From Atrichornis clamosus (Eukaryota > Chordata > Aves > Passeriformes > Menuridae): a DNA stretch of 64,000 nucleotides. The notes under the pieces were generated by a model, which saw nothing but the letters and a program-made list of their open reading frames with translations, was not told the DNA's origin and did not search any database. Both the position numbers and the translations under genes were made by a program. Positions 52,101 to 64,000 of the stretch are shown here, in pieces (positions within the stretch are counted from its first letter, which is position 1; the number at the start of each line of letters is the position of its first letter). The stretch spans positions 1 through 64,000 of the forward strand of contig WBMZ01014073.1 in the NCBI GenBank assembly GCA_013400975.1, read 5' to 3'.

Positions 52101-55100
52101 CAAGCTCTTGGTCTTGCTTTCCTTCATGAAGCAAAGGCAGAGAAAGCACCACAACTCCCTGACTGCTGCTTTTTCTGCCAGCTCCTTCAGCAAGATGGAG
52201 CTGCTCACAGACCCCTTCCATCTCTGCAGCAAAGTCTTCTAAACAAGTCAGGCCATGGAGATGTCAAGGACATTTCTGAAGGACAGCAGCCATTGATGAA
52301 AGTCACTGTTGAATAGATTTCCTATCAGAAAGGTTAAACCTTGAAGATCATTTCCCTAAACACTCATCCCAAAGGGGAAGATAGGTTTTAATGTCATACA
52401 AAAGAAGCAAATTCACCCAAATGACCGTGTCACGGCCTGCAGTGCCATGACTGATGAACCCAATGGAGTAGAACAGCACTCCAGCCACTGCCTGACCCAT
52501 CCCTCTCCATTCCTGAAAAAATGCAGCAAAAAGACAGGGAACCCTGGAAAAGCACATAAGGCTCCTTCTGAGGAGGAGCAACACCATTTCTCATGGAGCT
52601 GATGAAAACGCCCTGCCAGGATTATGCCAAATGGCAAGAGAGCTCACACCGAGGGCTCTGAGGAAGCATCTGTGTAAGCTTTCCTTGCATGCATGCTCTC
52701 CCCCAGACACCCACCATTGCTCCTCTTGGAGACACTCAGGTCACAGACCAGGTGGAAGGCACAAGAAGCCCCAAAGCAAGGCAGAGTTGGCAGTACCACA
52801 CTGCACACCTCCAAGACGCAGGAACCTGGGGGCTGGAGGCACACAAGGCAGCCAGGACGCTGTGGTAGAGCTGCTGCCGCCAACACCCTCCTACACGAGC
52901 CACCCACTGCTCCAGCACCACTGGCAACAGGTGGTCCAGACCTGGAGGCAAAGCCAAGAACTGCAGCAGGAGAAGGGTGGATGCAGAGATGGGAGAACCA
53001 AAGGCTCTTTGCCTCCCACGCAGCCGTGGAACTGCAGCCAGAAAGCCCCTTTTGGACTTGCGGTTCCTCATGCTGACGGAAAATTCAAAGCTGAGTTTTA
53101 CTCCTGACTTGCAAATCCTAAGGAGGAGGAGGAAAAGGGATGAAAAAAAAAAGCCAGGCCATCTGCTCAAGGGCCTTGCAGAAGAGAAGAAGAGAGCTGC
53201 ACACAGGGATTCTCCAGGCAGAGCCCTGGTACAACTTTCAGGTTGACTTGGCCATTTGAATTTTTTAGTGCAATTTTGGACCCAGATGTTTCGTAACACA
53301 TGCTATCGAGTGCATACATGTGAGGAAACTACCTCTGATTTGAGTATCCCTGAGAGCACATGGCTCTTATTAAACACGCTCTGCAGAGCTATTGCTCCAT
53401 GCGGCATTAACAGTACAAGACGTTCTGGTAGACTACAAAAATTGGCCCATAAAAAATAAACACTTCTGTCTTACTAAGGGCATCTGGAAATGACCCAGAG
53501 AGCTTGTCTATTTTCATTGGTAGCATTTTTGTACAACAGAAGAAAGAAACTGATTGTGAATTTTGAGCAAATGTTCCTCAAATGCTTACAAGGAATCCCT
53601 GGAAACACTGGCAAGCACGCCACACACCCAGCTCCCCACAGGCAGAGCTGGAAGACCACGATGCGGTCCCATTTCATGTAGGTTTTACCCCACAAACTAT
53701 CCTTCCTGTTGTCTCTCAGTAAATCACATCCTTGAGGAAAGAAATTTGTCTCAGACACAGGACCCACCTGCTCCCACAAGCATCCAACTCCACCACAGCA
53801 CACACGTGGCAGGGAAAGGGCCAAATGAGTGAGCAGGCCACCCTTTACTGGCTTGTTCCTTTAAGAACAACCATGGTTCTGAACAAAAAACCCAGGGAAG
53901 GCATCAACACCATTTAAAGTTAATACATTGCTCCCTTTGCACTCCCAAGGGCTACAAATTTCCACCCTGGCGGCTGGACACACATCAGGTCAAATACAAG
54001 CAGGTCGAACCTTGGCATTTAGGACTGCAAAGCTGAGACCTCTCTTCATGTGCCAGAGGACTGTGGTAATTTCTGGAGGTTCAACACATCTGCTCCCAGC
54101 AGCATGTCTTGCCATGCTGCTGTCGTAGCACACCAGCAAGTTGGGAACCAGGAGGTCCAAGAGCTCCAGTAATCTGCTCACTCTGCTGCAGAAACCAATC
54201 AGGAACACTCACATCCCATCAGTGATGGGGACCTGAAAGGGCAGACAGGAATAAACAACAAAGAGACAGCATCTTCTTCAGCAGCCTCTTGTCTGGAGAC
54301 ACATTGCTGGTGACTCGTTTCTCAGGGCTCTCCAAATTCCCACTCCAAGCTCAGAGGAGCGGAAACAGGAATGGTGCAGCCCCTCATTCCAGATCCTACC
54401 CAGGGACTGTTCTGATGACTGCCTGGCTCCTTCCTTCTCAGCAGAACACTCCAAAAATGAACCAAAACAAACTCTAGAGTCATGACACTTCTCACAAGGC
54501 AGACTCCAGGCTCTCCAGCCAGGCCCAACTGCAGACGCCACAGAAGTGTATTTATTTTAAAGACTATTTAAGCTGGAGTTTGTGAGAGAAACGATCCTTT
54601 TTTTAAAGAACTTGTGGTTTTTGTAAAAACCGATTTTAGCAACAGTCACATTGCAGGCTCTCTTTAGAAAAACCATCTGCTGATCTCCCAAACGTGGTGC
54701 AAACATTTCTGCAGCCCTCTGCAAGGACTGTGCTGGAGACACGGCACCCGGCGAAGGGCTGTGACTCCAGCTGCACAATTAGGAAATATCAGAGTGAGAC
54801 AAACTGACCTGGTGTGTGTCCCTCTTGCACAACGCCATCCCATGCTTCTCCCTGACCCTGGAAAGTCTCCTTCCTCCAGCCGCTGTCCCATTTTCTACCT
54901 TTGCCTAGAGCATCTCTGTATTTCAGTGTTCCCTGCCAGGCCCAGTCCCACCTGCCTGCCCTGCTCTGATTAGGGACACACCTCCCAGTCCATGTCTGCT
55001 CCCCAAAGCAGCTATTAGAGGACAAGCCACTCTAGTGACAGGAGTCACTGGCTGGGGATGGCCAGCATCCAGCCCTGCATGTGGGAAGGAGCTTCGTCCA

Positions 55101-58100
55101 TTGGGAAGGCACTTGGGTAACTACTATCTGCTGGAATCAAAGAAATCTCTGCTGAGAGCATGTAAATTCCAACTCTTTGTGGATTTGATGACGTTTGCAG
55201 AGGGACAGCAAAAACATCTCGCAAAATGAGTACCTCCTCCTCCTTGCCCTTGTTCCCCTTGGAGCCTCACAGCAAGCTCCAAGAAAAGCTCCTTGGACTT
55301 CAGCAAGGCAAACCCAACATTTTTCTCTAAGCTTGCTCACCAAAATGTCAGGACCACTTTACAACCTTTTTTTTCCCCTCTCATAAAATCAAACCATTTG
55401 AGGCCAACATCCAGCATGGAAATTGAAAGCATGGACAGTTAAAACCCCGACAAAATTACAAGCAAAACTGAAATCAGGGTCTGATCTCATGAACTGTTGG
55501 ACAAATCTTCATAATAGCTGGTACCACCACCACCACCACCTCCAGTAATCCCCATCCTCAGGCAAACTGCTTCCAGACACCTGCTTGGCAGTGCCCATCT
55601 CCACTCTCGCCTCGCCTCTGCCGACGCTGAAATTGAAGCAGACTGACAGCAGGCTAATTCAGGGGAAAATTACATTTTCTATATAACTTTCATACGTGAC
55701 TATATTTAGCAGATGGAGAAACAAAGTACATGTATTCAGTAAATATGTATTTTTATAGCTGTAAAATTATAAACACATATGTATGTTCCAAGGAGATCTG
55801 AAGTCTATTTTAAGACAGTCTTCACATGCGGATCATTAAAGCCCACAATATAGTTCCTTTGCCATATTATAATAAATATGGAAAGCAAATACACACTTCT
55901 CAACTCTTGTAGGTCACGAGAGACCTAAAGATGATCTCGTTTCTCTTCTGGTCGCCCTCTTTAGTGGCGCTTCAAAGGGAAATTGGTTTCATATGTGGGC
56001 TGACTGCACCTCACAGAATCATTCTGCCTGCAAGCGTAACTTAGTGAGCTGCTGAAACACTGTAACATAGGCAAGCATTGATTCCAGACCCTTGAAACCC
56101 GTGGGGTCAACACTGGAAACGAATTCCTGGCCTGACAGGCTGCTAGCCTTGCCAGAGCAGCAAAACCAGCATCTTGTCACCTCTTGCATTCAGGAGGCAT
56201 TAATCACACTTGCATCACTCCAGCTATTGGAATTTCTGATCTGGGCTGATTAATTTCCTCCCCATGCCCGTTTCAAGCCACTCATAAGATCAGGGCTCTG
56301 CCTTTGGGGAGGGATGCTGAACTTCTCTTCCTGCTCCCCGCACAGCCAACGCCAGGAAACAGGACAACTTTCTCCACCTTATTTCCTCAAGACTTCTGCC
56401 CCTGGGGAGTCAACAAGGTTTTAATCAGCACCTGGCACTGTATCTATCAGATATGCTAATAAGGTTCCTTACCTTAACAAACACCCTCAAGAGCAGACTC
56501 ATCTATCTTAATTGGTAAACGCTTCATTAATAATGCAGCTGAGGAGTCTCAGAGCTAGAAATATAAATAGCAAGTTCTGATGCAAGGGCTTTTTTTTGTT
56601 CTCGAAGTACAGATTCAGAAGGAAGGTCTCTGTCATGCCCTGCTGCAGACACAAGAGCCCTTTGCAGCGTGCACAAAAAGCCTCTTTTCTGTCTCTGAGG
56701 GGGCCAAGTTCAGAGCATCCCTTTCCAAAGGAGAAAAGCAGGCATGCTGGAAGGCATTCCTGGGCTGAGAGGCACCCAGGAGGATGAGAACCCATCAAGC
56801 ACCAACACAGGGGTCAATGTGGACACGCTGCCGAGACAGTGGCTTCCAGCCACTGATCAATGACAGGAAAAGCATTAAAACGCCTCTTTGGTTAAGTCAC
56901 AAATTCCAGTCCTATGATTAACGCTGCTCTTAGCCAGGGAGCAAAGCAAAGGCTCAAACATCACAACCAGAAGGGATGTCAGAAGAAAAAGATCTTGTGT
57001 GTCTGAGACTACACATTCTGCAACAAGATGACCCCAGGCCCACCATGCTAATCTCCAGATCTCCATTCTAAGGACTTAGACAAAACAAGGCAGGAGTCTC
57101 TGAAACCCAGCTCTACCCATGAATTCCAGGCATGCTGAAATAGTAGGCTTGGGTTCTCCTTTTTCTTATAAATTCATTCTGCAGACAAAAAGCCAGACAA
57201 TCAGGGATTTTAAGCATACTCAGTCCAGCCAGAGACTTGCTGATCTTAATCAAGTTTCTTGAAGCAATGGCCATCATTTCTACACAAAACCATTTTTATT
57301 GTCCTTTTTTTTAAAGTTCTGCTTATCGGTCTCTACAAAGTCACAGTGGATCAAACTGGAGGCTTAAATCTAGATTTAGAAGAAGAAATTACTGGGACTT
57401 ATGGATGTTGGAGCTAATAACTGTTGATAAATATCTTCCTCTGATGGCATTTGGAGGATTTAAATAACAATGAAGTGTTAGATCAAATCCCAGATAAACA
57501 AGTTTTGGCAAAAAATTAAATATTGCAAGCAAGGAGGTTTTGGACACTTTTCTTGGGGAAAAACTGCCAAAAAAACTTTGTTCCAGGTTCTACCACTATG
57601 TCCACATCTTAAATTTATCTAAGCAACCCTCCTCTGATCCCACCCCACCTCTGGTTTCCTTCGGCATTATTTATGGAACCTTTCTATAGAAAATGACTCT
57701 TCCAAACAAGTCAGAGGCTTCCTTCAGAGGTCTTCAAAGCACCAGGCTCAGAGAGCAAGGCTGCTGTACCAGTCCAACTCACAAACTTGCAATGTGACTT
57801 TGAGTCCTGTGCTTAAAGCTCCTTTGGAAATGGCTCCTGGGCACATGTGAAAACTCCTGACTGGAACAAAAAGGCCAGAGATTATATTTCCAAGGGATCA
57901 CATACAGTCACACCTGGAAACATTGTTTTTTCCCCAAATCCCACTTAGTGCTTGTGGAATAGCAACACGATACTTAACTGGGGGCTTGCCAAAGGTACAT
58001 AACTCAGTTTTTGTACTCCCTAAGAGCAGCTCAGCAATACTCCCTGGGCCAGCAGCATCAAGATGGGAATTGGCAATGGGGTCTGCAAGGACACAACATC

Positions 58101-58836
58101 CATGTATCCCTGCACTGATGCCAGGCAGAAGGGTTCAGCGTTCCCCATCCTGCCTGGTGCCTCTGGCTGGAAGCGTCTCATCCCAGACAAACCCATCATT
58201 GTGCAGGATGCTCTGCAGCGCCAGCCCGGCAGGACATCAAGGACATTGAAAACTGATTTCTCTGGCCAGCCTGAGCTCCCGCCCCACTGATTAATGGTCC
58301 TCTGCCACACAGGCTAATAGGATCCTCTTTGAAATCCAAATAACCAGCATTAGTGACCTCAGAGCCCTGTCTGCTAACTGGACGTACCGCCTGCCTTTAA
58401 TTCTCTTCATTTTCCACAGCATCTTCCCTACCAAAGCTTCCTTTCCCAGTTTTCTTTCAAAGCCCCTATACCCCTGTTCTGCTGAGTGCTCCCCACCTAC
58501 CACCTAAGGTACATCCCTGTGTGTGGCTGCACAGCAGCATCACCCGAACCCAGCACACCGTCCCCCTTATCCCCAACCCTGGGGAAGGGTCCAGGTTAGC
58601 TGCAGCAATCCCACAGCACTTCTGTACCTGCAGAGAGCCCAGGCCAAGGAGTCACAGCAAATGCTCCCCTGGCACTGCAAGCTGCTATCGGGTGTATCCC
58701 AGGGCTCATTCTCAGCAGACAATCATTTAAAGCTAAAATCCACCAGGCTTCCTTGCCATTCCCACACCTAGCTCAGCAAAAGCACGTCTGTAAGGGACTA
58801 ACATTTAGGCAACCAGCTCTGACTACAGTAAATCTC

Positions 58837-58872
58837 CTTCTTTTTTTTTTTCTTTCTTTTTTTTTTTTTTTA
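58837..58872. repeat. T-rich (poly-pyrimidine) tract
   Basis: About 36 bp of T with rare C, which reads as a poly-A-like tract on the - strand. It may mark an old retroposon tail, but no element body is recognised beside it. Confidence 0.7.
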
Positions 58873-61800
58873 ATCCATAACCACCAGCTTTAAAGCTTTA
58901 AATCAATATCCCCTCTTGCGATCTGTATTCAGCAAGGAATTATTCACATTGAGAGCTTTAAAAATTAAGCTAAACCCTGCAGGGCCCAGGCCAAACTTAT
59001 ATCACAGCAAAGCTTTAAACACTGGATCAGGGACACAGCATGAGCCATGTACTGGTCTTAGATGCAAACTAAATGTAGAAAACAAAGCTGCCGTCACTGT
59101 GTTAAAAGGAAAAATCATAAATGGTCCATGCTGTGGCTTCTCCCAGGGACACAAGGGACAAGGGTCCTCCTTCCACGAAGAGGGGTCAGCCCATTCCAAC
59201 CAAACGTCTCACAAGGGAAAGAAACTAATTGTCCCTGCAAAGTAAAGAGACTTATTGTCACTGTTTGAAAGAGAAAATGGCAGCTGATCTATCCTCCCGT
59301 CTGTGATGCTGGCCAGAGGGAGGTCTTTGAGGGATGATGTGAGGACAAAGAGGGCAGTGCCACGTGCTCCCTCCGCAGTGGTACCCACATCCACAGGAAC
59401 AGCGGGTCCTCAGCACTCCTCACCCACTGCTGCTCATGGCCAGGCACAGCCAGCCCCAGGCTGGGCAGAAAGTACCAGATGCCAAGCTGAGAGTCCACAA
59501 CATTCCTGGAGGTGCCAATTTTAAGGAGCAATTGAAGAGGAGGTGGGGAAGGAAAACTCACAACCTAAAACAGCTCCTCTTTTTCCCCCAGAGTACCACA
59601 AAGGCAGGAAAAGATGGATGAAAGAGCAAAGACTCAGCCTCACTGGTAAAAGGAACTCCCATCTTTAATTTGAGGAGGGGTCTGATCTGCTCAATGACAG
59701 GACGAGATATTACAGGGAAGACGTCCTATATCCCATCCCTCCTCCCACCACCGGGACAAGGGGCTGCAAGCACCTGCCTCCACACAAAGACACCTCAATC
59801 CCACCTGACACTGTGACAGTGGCAGAGGCAGAGGGTTGGGTACAGCCAGTCCAGGTAACAGCTGGATTTCCACCACCCCCATAGTGGTGTCTAAGTGAGC
59901 AGTGCTATCTTTCCATCTTCCCTGCTTGAGGGATGGCATGAAGAAGTCCATCTAAACTGTGCAGAAAGCATCCTTGATCCCACAGTCACTGGCCCAATAT
60001 AAGACCCAATAAGGATTGGCAAGAGTCAAGGAGCTGGAACTTGGCTAAGAAATGGGTACAAAGTAATGCAAATGAGAAGGCTCTCCGAGCTCCAAACATC
60101 CTCGTTGTCCTCCCACACACAGACCTCTTATAGGTATGAACTGCAGTGGGGACTTGAGGCTTGAATCCACCCCAGGACAGAGATCACACCTCATGTTCAG
60201 TCCCTCAGATGCCCACACACAGCCATTTCTCCAGCTCTCAGTCACGGGTGTGACTGCCCAGGCCTTAATATTTGTAAAGTCCTTAGGAAATCCTTGGAAG
60301 GATAGAGTATTATTATGAAATAATAGCTTTTTATTCTGCTCCATCTGAAAGCAGCAGCTCTTTGTTCGGCCCCACGCTGTCTAAGCCAAGGGTTAAAACT
60401 TGACTGGCTGGGCTGTGAGCAGCCATCCTCCGCTGTGGGGGAGAGGCAGACTTCTGAGGGTCTCAAGAACAAGGTGTCTTTCTAACCTATTTGGACTCCA
60501 ATAAGCAGCTTTAGATGTAACAATAGGGGGCTGAAAACCCAAATGCCCCAAAGCCTGGAGACAATCAGGACTGTTTAAGCATCCAAAACTGACATTTCTA
60601 ACACCACCTGAAATGTGTATTTTCCTTTCTGTTTCAAAGCCTTATTTTCCAATCAGATTATGTGCAGGATAAATACCCTTATACGGTGACAGCAGGCACT
60701 GCACAAGAAAATTGGGGATAATGGTAAATGCAAAGATTTACAGATATTTATCTCAGCATCTGCAAGAAATATTAGCTTTGAACGTGGTGTTCAAACACAC
60801 CGTCAGTCACTAGAACCCAGAGAAACTGCAAACTTGCTTAGCTGAACTCAGCCCTAAAATAAATGAAATAAATAAAATATAACCAGGTTTTTAGAGCCCA
60901 TCTCTCAAATGGGAAGCAGCAGCAACATGCATAAAATGCCAGGCTGGTCCAGGTTGACAAAGCACAGTAAGAGATGAGCAACCAAGAGTAATGACCCTGA
61001 CACATTGGAAGAGCTCTCTGAGGTCAGGGACACACATCCAGGAGGGACCCAACAATCAGGGAGGAGACTCAGCCACCACTGCAGATACAGCACGCATGGA
61101 CACACTGTGGCTGCCATGGAGCACATCGGTGCTGGTCAGTCAGGCTGTAGGAACGACCCCACAAGCACCCCAAGCTTACTGGAGTCACAAAACAGCACCC
61201 ACATGCTCAAGGCATCGTAGTGCAATCCCCTGCCTTGGCGACCATGAAGCCTTCATGGTTTCTGCAGTCACCATTCCTTCCATTCTGCCCACACAGGAAG
61301 GGGACCCCAAGTTCAGGCTGCTGGGAACACTCCCTGACCACCACAACGCTCCCACACACAAATTTGCCAAGCAGCAGCTGTTAAATGCACACACAGGTCC
61401 TACACATTCCCACATAAATAATCCATGTAGCAAGGAGATCTCTGCAACACACTTGCCCTGACACTGACCTAGGAGGAAAGGATGTGCAATAAGGTCCTGA
61501 AACTTTCATGAATCATCGTGAAAAAGAATCCAACAGTCATCAACTTCAAAATACACCATCACTAGCAGTTTCAATGGAGATGAGAGATGAAGGAGGAGAA
61601 TGCCTCTTCAATAGCCCAGATCTTCTTACCTATAAAGGTCTGACACATACTGGTATTTCTGAAGATGTGGCTGGACCTCCTCCGGCTGGCCAGCCGTGCT
61701 CTGAAAGCACAGGATCCACTCTCCAATCATCAGCTCTTTCCCCTGTACTTGCTTTCAGCACTGAGCGTCTTTCACACCCCCAAAGTTAGCCAGACACGCA

Positions 61801-62105
61801 ACTGATCCTCCAGATAAACAGCCCGACATCTAACAGTGCGTCTTGGGCTACAGCCACAGACCATCAACAGAAGAAGCGAAGCTGTGATCTGAAATCTTAT
61901 CTGGTCGCTGCAGAAACGCAGCGGAGAAGGTCAGCTTTCCATCATTCAGCAAAGACATTCAGCGCCAGCACACAAACACTAAAAAATATCACTGTTGAGT
62001 TAAGACAACTTTGGGGTTTCTGCTTTGCAGCCAAGTATCACTCAGCGGCCATTAAACAGATTTTTTAGCCATCAGTGGAACATTAGAAATTCCATGAATT
62101 TGAAG

Positions 62106-62111
62106 TTTATT
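62106..62111 (-). terminator. Poly(A) signal AATAAA of the unidentified gene
   Basis: TTTATT on the + strand reads AATAAA on the - strand, 190 bp beyond the TAG, as expected for a short 3' UTR. Confidence 0.55.
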
Positions 62112-62301
62112 AATTCCACAATACAGTTTATACTTTTTTCAGGATTTATACTCCTTGGCTTCACTCTTTCAGCTATAAATAAAACCATTTGCTAAGTTGG
62201 CTGATACATCGCAGCCCATGACTGGCACATTTATGCAAGTTGGCTAAAAAACAAGATGGTTCAAGGAATCGCCAGAAACACTAAATCCAGTTATTTCAAA
62301 T

Positions 62302-62495
62302 CTATTTTGAAACATCTAATAAATCTTCAGGGATCACTTGATATACAGAACTGGCTAAACTCAAGTAGCCATGCTTCTGCACAGCATCTCTGACGTTTAT
62401 GGAGTGGCTGATGTGCATTTTACAGATTTCTCTCTCAAGTCCTTCATAGTCCATTGCAAAATATTCATGTCTCTGGATCATCTTCAGAAGTGAAA
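62302..62495 (-). CDS. Unidentified gene, terminal coding exon
   Basis: Polypyrimidine-rich acceptor followed by 63 codons and TAG. The frame also stays open upstream of the acceptor, so the exon start rests on the splice site and the phase match with the exon at 63545-63655. Confidence 0.6.
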
Positions 62496-63973
62496 CTAGG
62501 AGAAAGAAATGGCAAAAGAGATCCAGCAGAATAGACTTACAGGATCCCCCATGCCTTCCCACGAGAAGCTGGAAACAGAAAGGAGACCTACATCCACGGA
62601 TTCTCATCTCGGTGGGAGGCACCTGGCAGGCATAGGTGCAGAGCTCTTTGCACCCCAGGTATCCCAAGCAAGAGGTCAGTGAAGACTGCATATATACAGG
62701 CTCAGCACAAGAAAAAGGTGGATCTGGTCTGTCAAAAGCCTGCAGCAAGAAAGTGAGCCTGCACAGCTACTCCCTGAGTCAAAGGGAGCTGGAGAGCTCA
62801 TAGCCTTGTGAGGCTGGGCCAGTGGTGACTAAATCTGCACTGGTTTTGGGGTAGATGGAAATTCTGAAATCGAACTACCTCTCAGAGCTCGCTGTTTAGC
62901 AAGAGGCAAATGATGAAAGACCAAATCACAGGAGAAAAAAATAAAGATATCCAACTCAAAATTTTTATCACAGCACTTGTAATCTGTATCCTGGGAACTA
63001 CTTGTACACAGAAAATAACTCTAGCCTCAGGATACAACAACAGATCTTACAGTTTTACTCCTCCAGTAAGATGAGCAAGCCAAAGGAGAAGGCACAAAGT
63101 CATCTCACAAGGAGAGGGCTGTGTAGGAGACCCTGAGCTAGAGGTGGGGCCTGAATATTCAACAAGAGCTTTTGCATGCTCACATCCTGAGCGAAACCAA
63201 AACCCCCAGCAAAGCTGCTCAGACAGATGATGATCAGCACTGTAAAAGCAAGGCAGGCCTGCCAGGAACAGACTCAAGGTATGTGGTGCCCCCAGCCATA
63301 AGAGAGCAACCTGAGCCCCAGGGAAACAGCAAAAATTTTCAGGCAAAGAGAGATGTGAGAAAATAAGTCGGAGCACTAAAAGACCAGAGCCACAGTCCAG
63401 AGCTTCCTCCCCTGCTCCAGGCGGGAGCTGATTTCCTCTCAGCCACCAAAGTCATACTCCTGAGTGTCAGCTTGGGGTGCTCCAACCTCCAAAACTGACA
63501 GCTTGGGTATGCTCCCCAATAGCTGCATCTTGGGTTTTCTTTACCTGCAAGCATCTTTATTGCTTGGAAGTCCCTCCTCTCCCTTTGTATCTCCCAAACA
63601 GCAGCAATAGATAGTTGCAGGCAGCCGTGGTTCATCCATGGAAATACCAACCATTCTGAAGCGTACAACACTTGATAACATGAAAGCCAGTGGGATGTTT
63701 TTATCCCTCTGCTCTGTCTGGCTGACAGGTGACAAGACTACAGCCTCCAACAGACCCTGTTGTGTAATTCATCTCCCTGCCATCCCCAGTCCTCTTCAGA
63801 GAACTTCGCTGACCACCACCACCACCACCACCACTGCAGCACCCAAGGCACAAAACAACCCCAGAGATTTCTCCGCCTCTGCTTCTCTTGCTGGGAGCCA
63901 AAAAGCAAATCATTCATCATTCCCTGCTCCTCCCTGGTGCAACTGCTTAGAAATTGCTGAGTCTAACCTTACT
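62302..63973 (-). CDS. Unidentified gene, C-terminal exons (3' end)
   Basis: Two exons join in phase: 63655-63545 (acceptor CGCTTCAG, donor GTAAAG) and 62495-62302 (acceptor TTTCTCCTAG, TAG at 62304-62302). They give about 101 residues, including WLVFPWMNHGCLQLSI, VWEIQRERRDFQAIKM, then LLKMIQRHEYFAMDYEGLER and PEDLLDVSK at the end. A third upstream exon may lie at 64000-63973 (donor GTAAGG), encoding NRTAVYPAI; its phase also fits. An AATAAA lies about 190 bp after the stop. The composition (mixed hydrophobic and charged, helix-like) looks like real protein. I do not recognise the family. The gene is on the ZSWIM5 strand, so it is either nested in intron 1 or the upstream neighbour. Confidence 0.6.
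63545..63655 (-). CDS. Unidentified gene, penultimate exon
   Basis: 111-nt candidate exon with a strong donor (CTTGCAG then GTAAAG). The phase-1 end joins in frame to the terminal exon. Another frame is also open here, so the frame choice depends on that join. Confidence 0.5.
63812..63834. repeat. (ACC)n trinucleotide repeat
   Basis: 23 bp of uninterrupted ACC repeats on the + strand (GGT on the - strand). Confidence 0.9.
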
Positions 63974-64000
63974 TATCGCTGGATATACTGCAGTTCTGTT
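63973..64000 (-). CDS. Unidentified gene, possible exon cut by the window end
   Basis: 28 bp that read NRTAVYPAI plus one base, then the donor GTAAGG. The phase (1) fits the next exon's two-base start. Too short to be sure. Confidence 0.3.

Larger units (their letters stand above)
62496..63972 (-). other. Introns of the unidentified gene (62496-63544, 63656-63972)
   Basis: No further exon is recognised. An (ACC)n tract lies at 63812-63834. The upstream intron assignment depends on the doubtful exon at 63973. Confidence 0.4.

Noticed and set aside
52631..53299. Overlapping 158- and 187-codon frames on opposite strands
   Set aside because: No recognisable domains, repeat-like composition and no promoter or poly(A) context.
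56010..56035. Possible CR1 3' end in reverse (CACAGAATCATTCTG)
   Set aside because: Only about 15 bases match and the neighbouring CR1 GGTTGGA/TCCAACC block is absent.
58837..58872. Poly-A tail of a processed retrocopy on the - strand
   Set aside because: No coding remnant or target-site duplication is seen beside the tract.

Overview
This window is nuclear DNA of a vertebrate, almost certainly a bird. It holds multi-exon genes with GT-AG introns, poly(A) signals, a CpG-rich promoter and a 3' fragment of a CR1 LINE. Two genes can be named with high confidence from spliced translations: UROD on the + strand and ZSWIM5 on the - strand. They are convergent (tail to tail), as I recall for the human 1p34 locus. 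No bacterial-type features (operons, CRISPR, insertion sequences) are present.

Layout. Positions 1-323 are a GC-rich promoter and 5' leader carrying five copies of the 12-mer CAAGATGGCGGC (YY1/TISU type). Positions 324-3791 are the complete UROD coding region in ten exons (369 codons), with an ATTAAA signal at 3882. A roughly 1 kb spacer follows. The ZSWIM5 3' UTR spans about 4890-6469, and thirteen ZSWIM5 coding exons are spread from 6470 to 34774. They encode 986 residues, including the SWIM zinc-finger CxCx7CxH. About 200 N-terminal codons of ZSWIM5 are missing because its GC-rich first exon is not visible; it probably lies beyond 64000.

From 34775 to about 62100 I find no convincing exon. 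The stretch holds simple repeats (a perfect (GGGAAA)n array of about 240 bp, poly-T tracts, a perfect 16-bp-stem hairpin) and several AT-rich patches that resemble conserved non-coding elements. At 62106-64000 on the - strand lie the last two exons, plus a possible third, of a protein-coding gene I cannot identify. Its splice phases are compatible and an AATAAA follows the stop. It is either nested in ZSWIM5 intron 1 or the upstream neighbour.

Functionally, UROD is a housekeeping and erythroid heme-synthesis enzyme. ZSWIM5 is a SWIM-domain protein of the ZSWIM4/5/6 group. Nothing suggests that they work together; their proximity is conserved synteny. The most notable oddities are the five tandem YY1/TISU elements, the CR1 tail that ends 10 bp before the UROD exon 7 splice junction, the unidentified 3' terminal exons, and the pure GGGAAA array.
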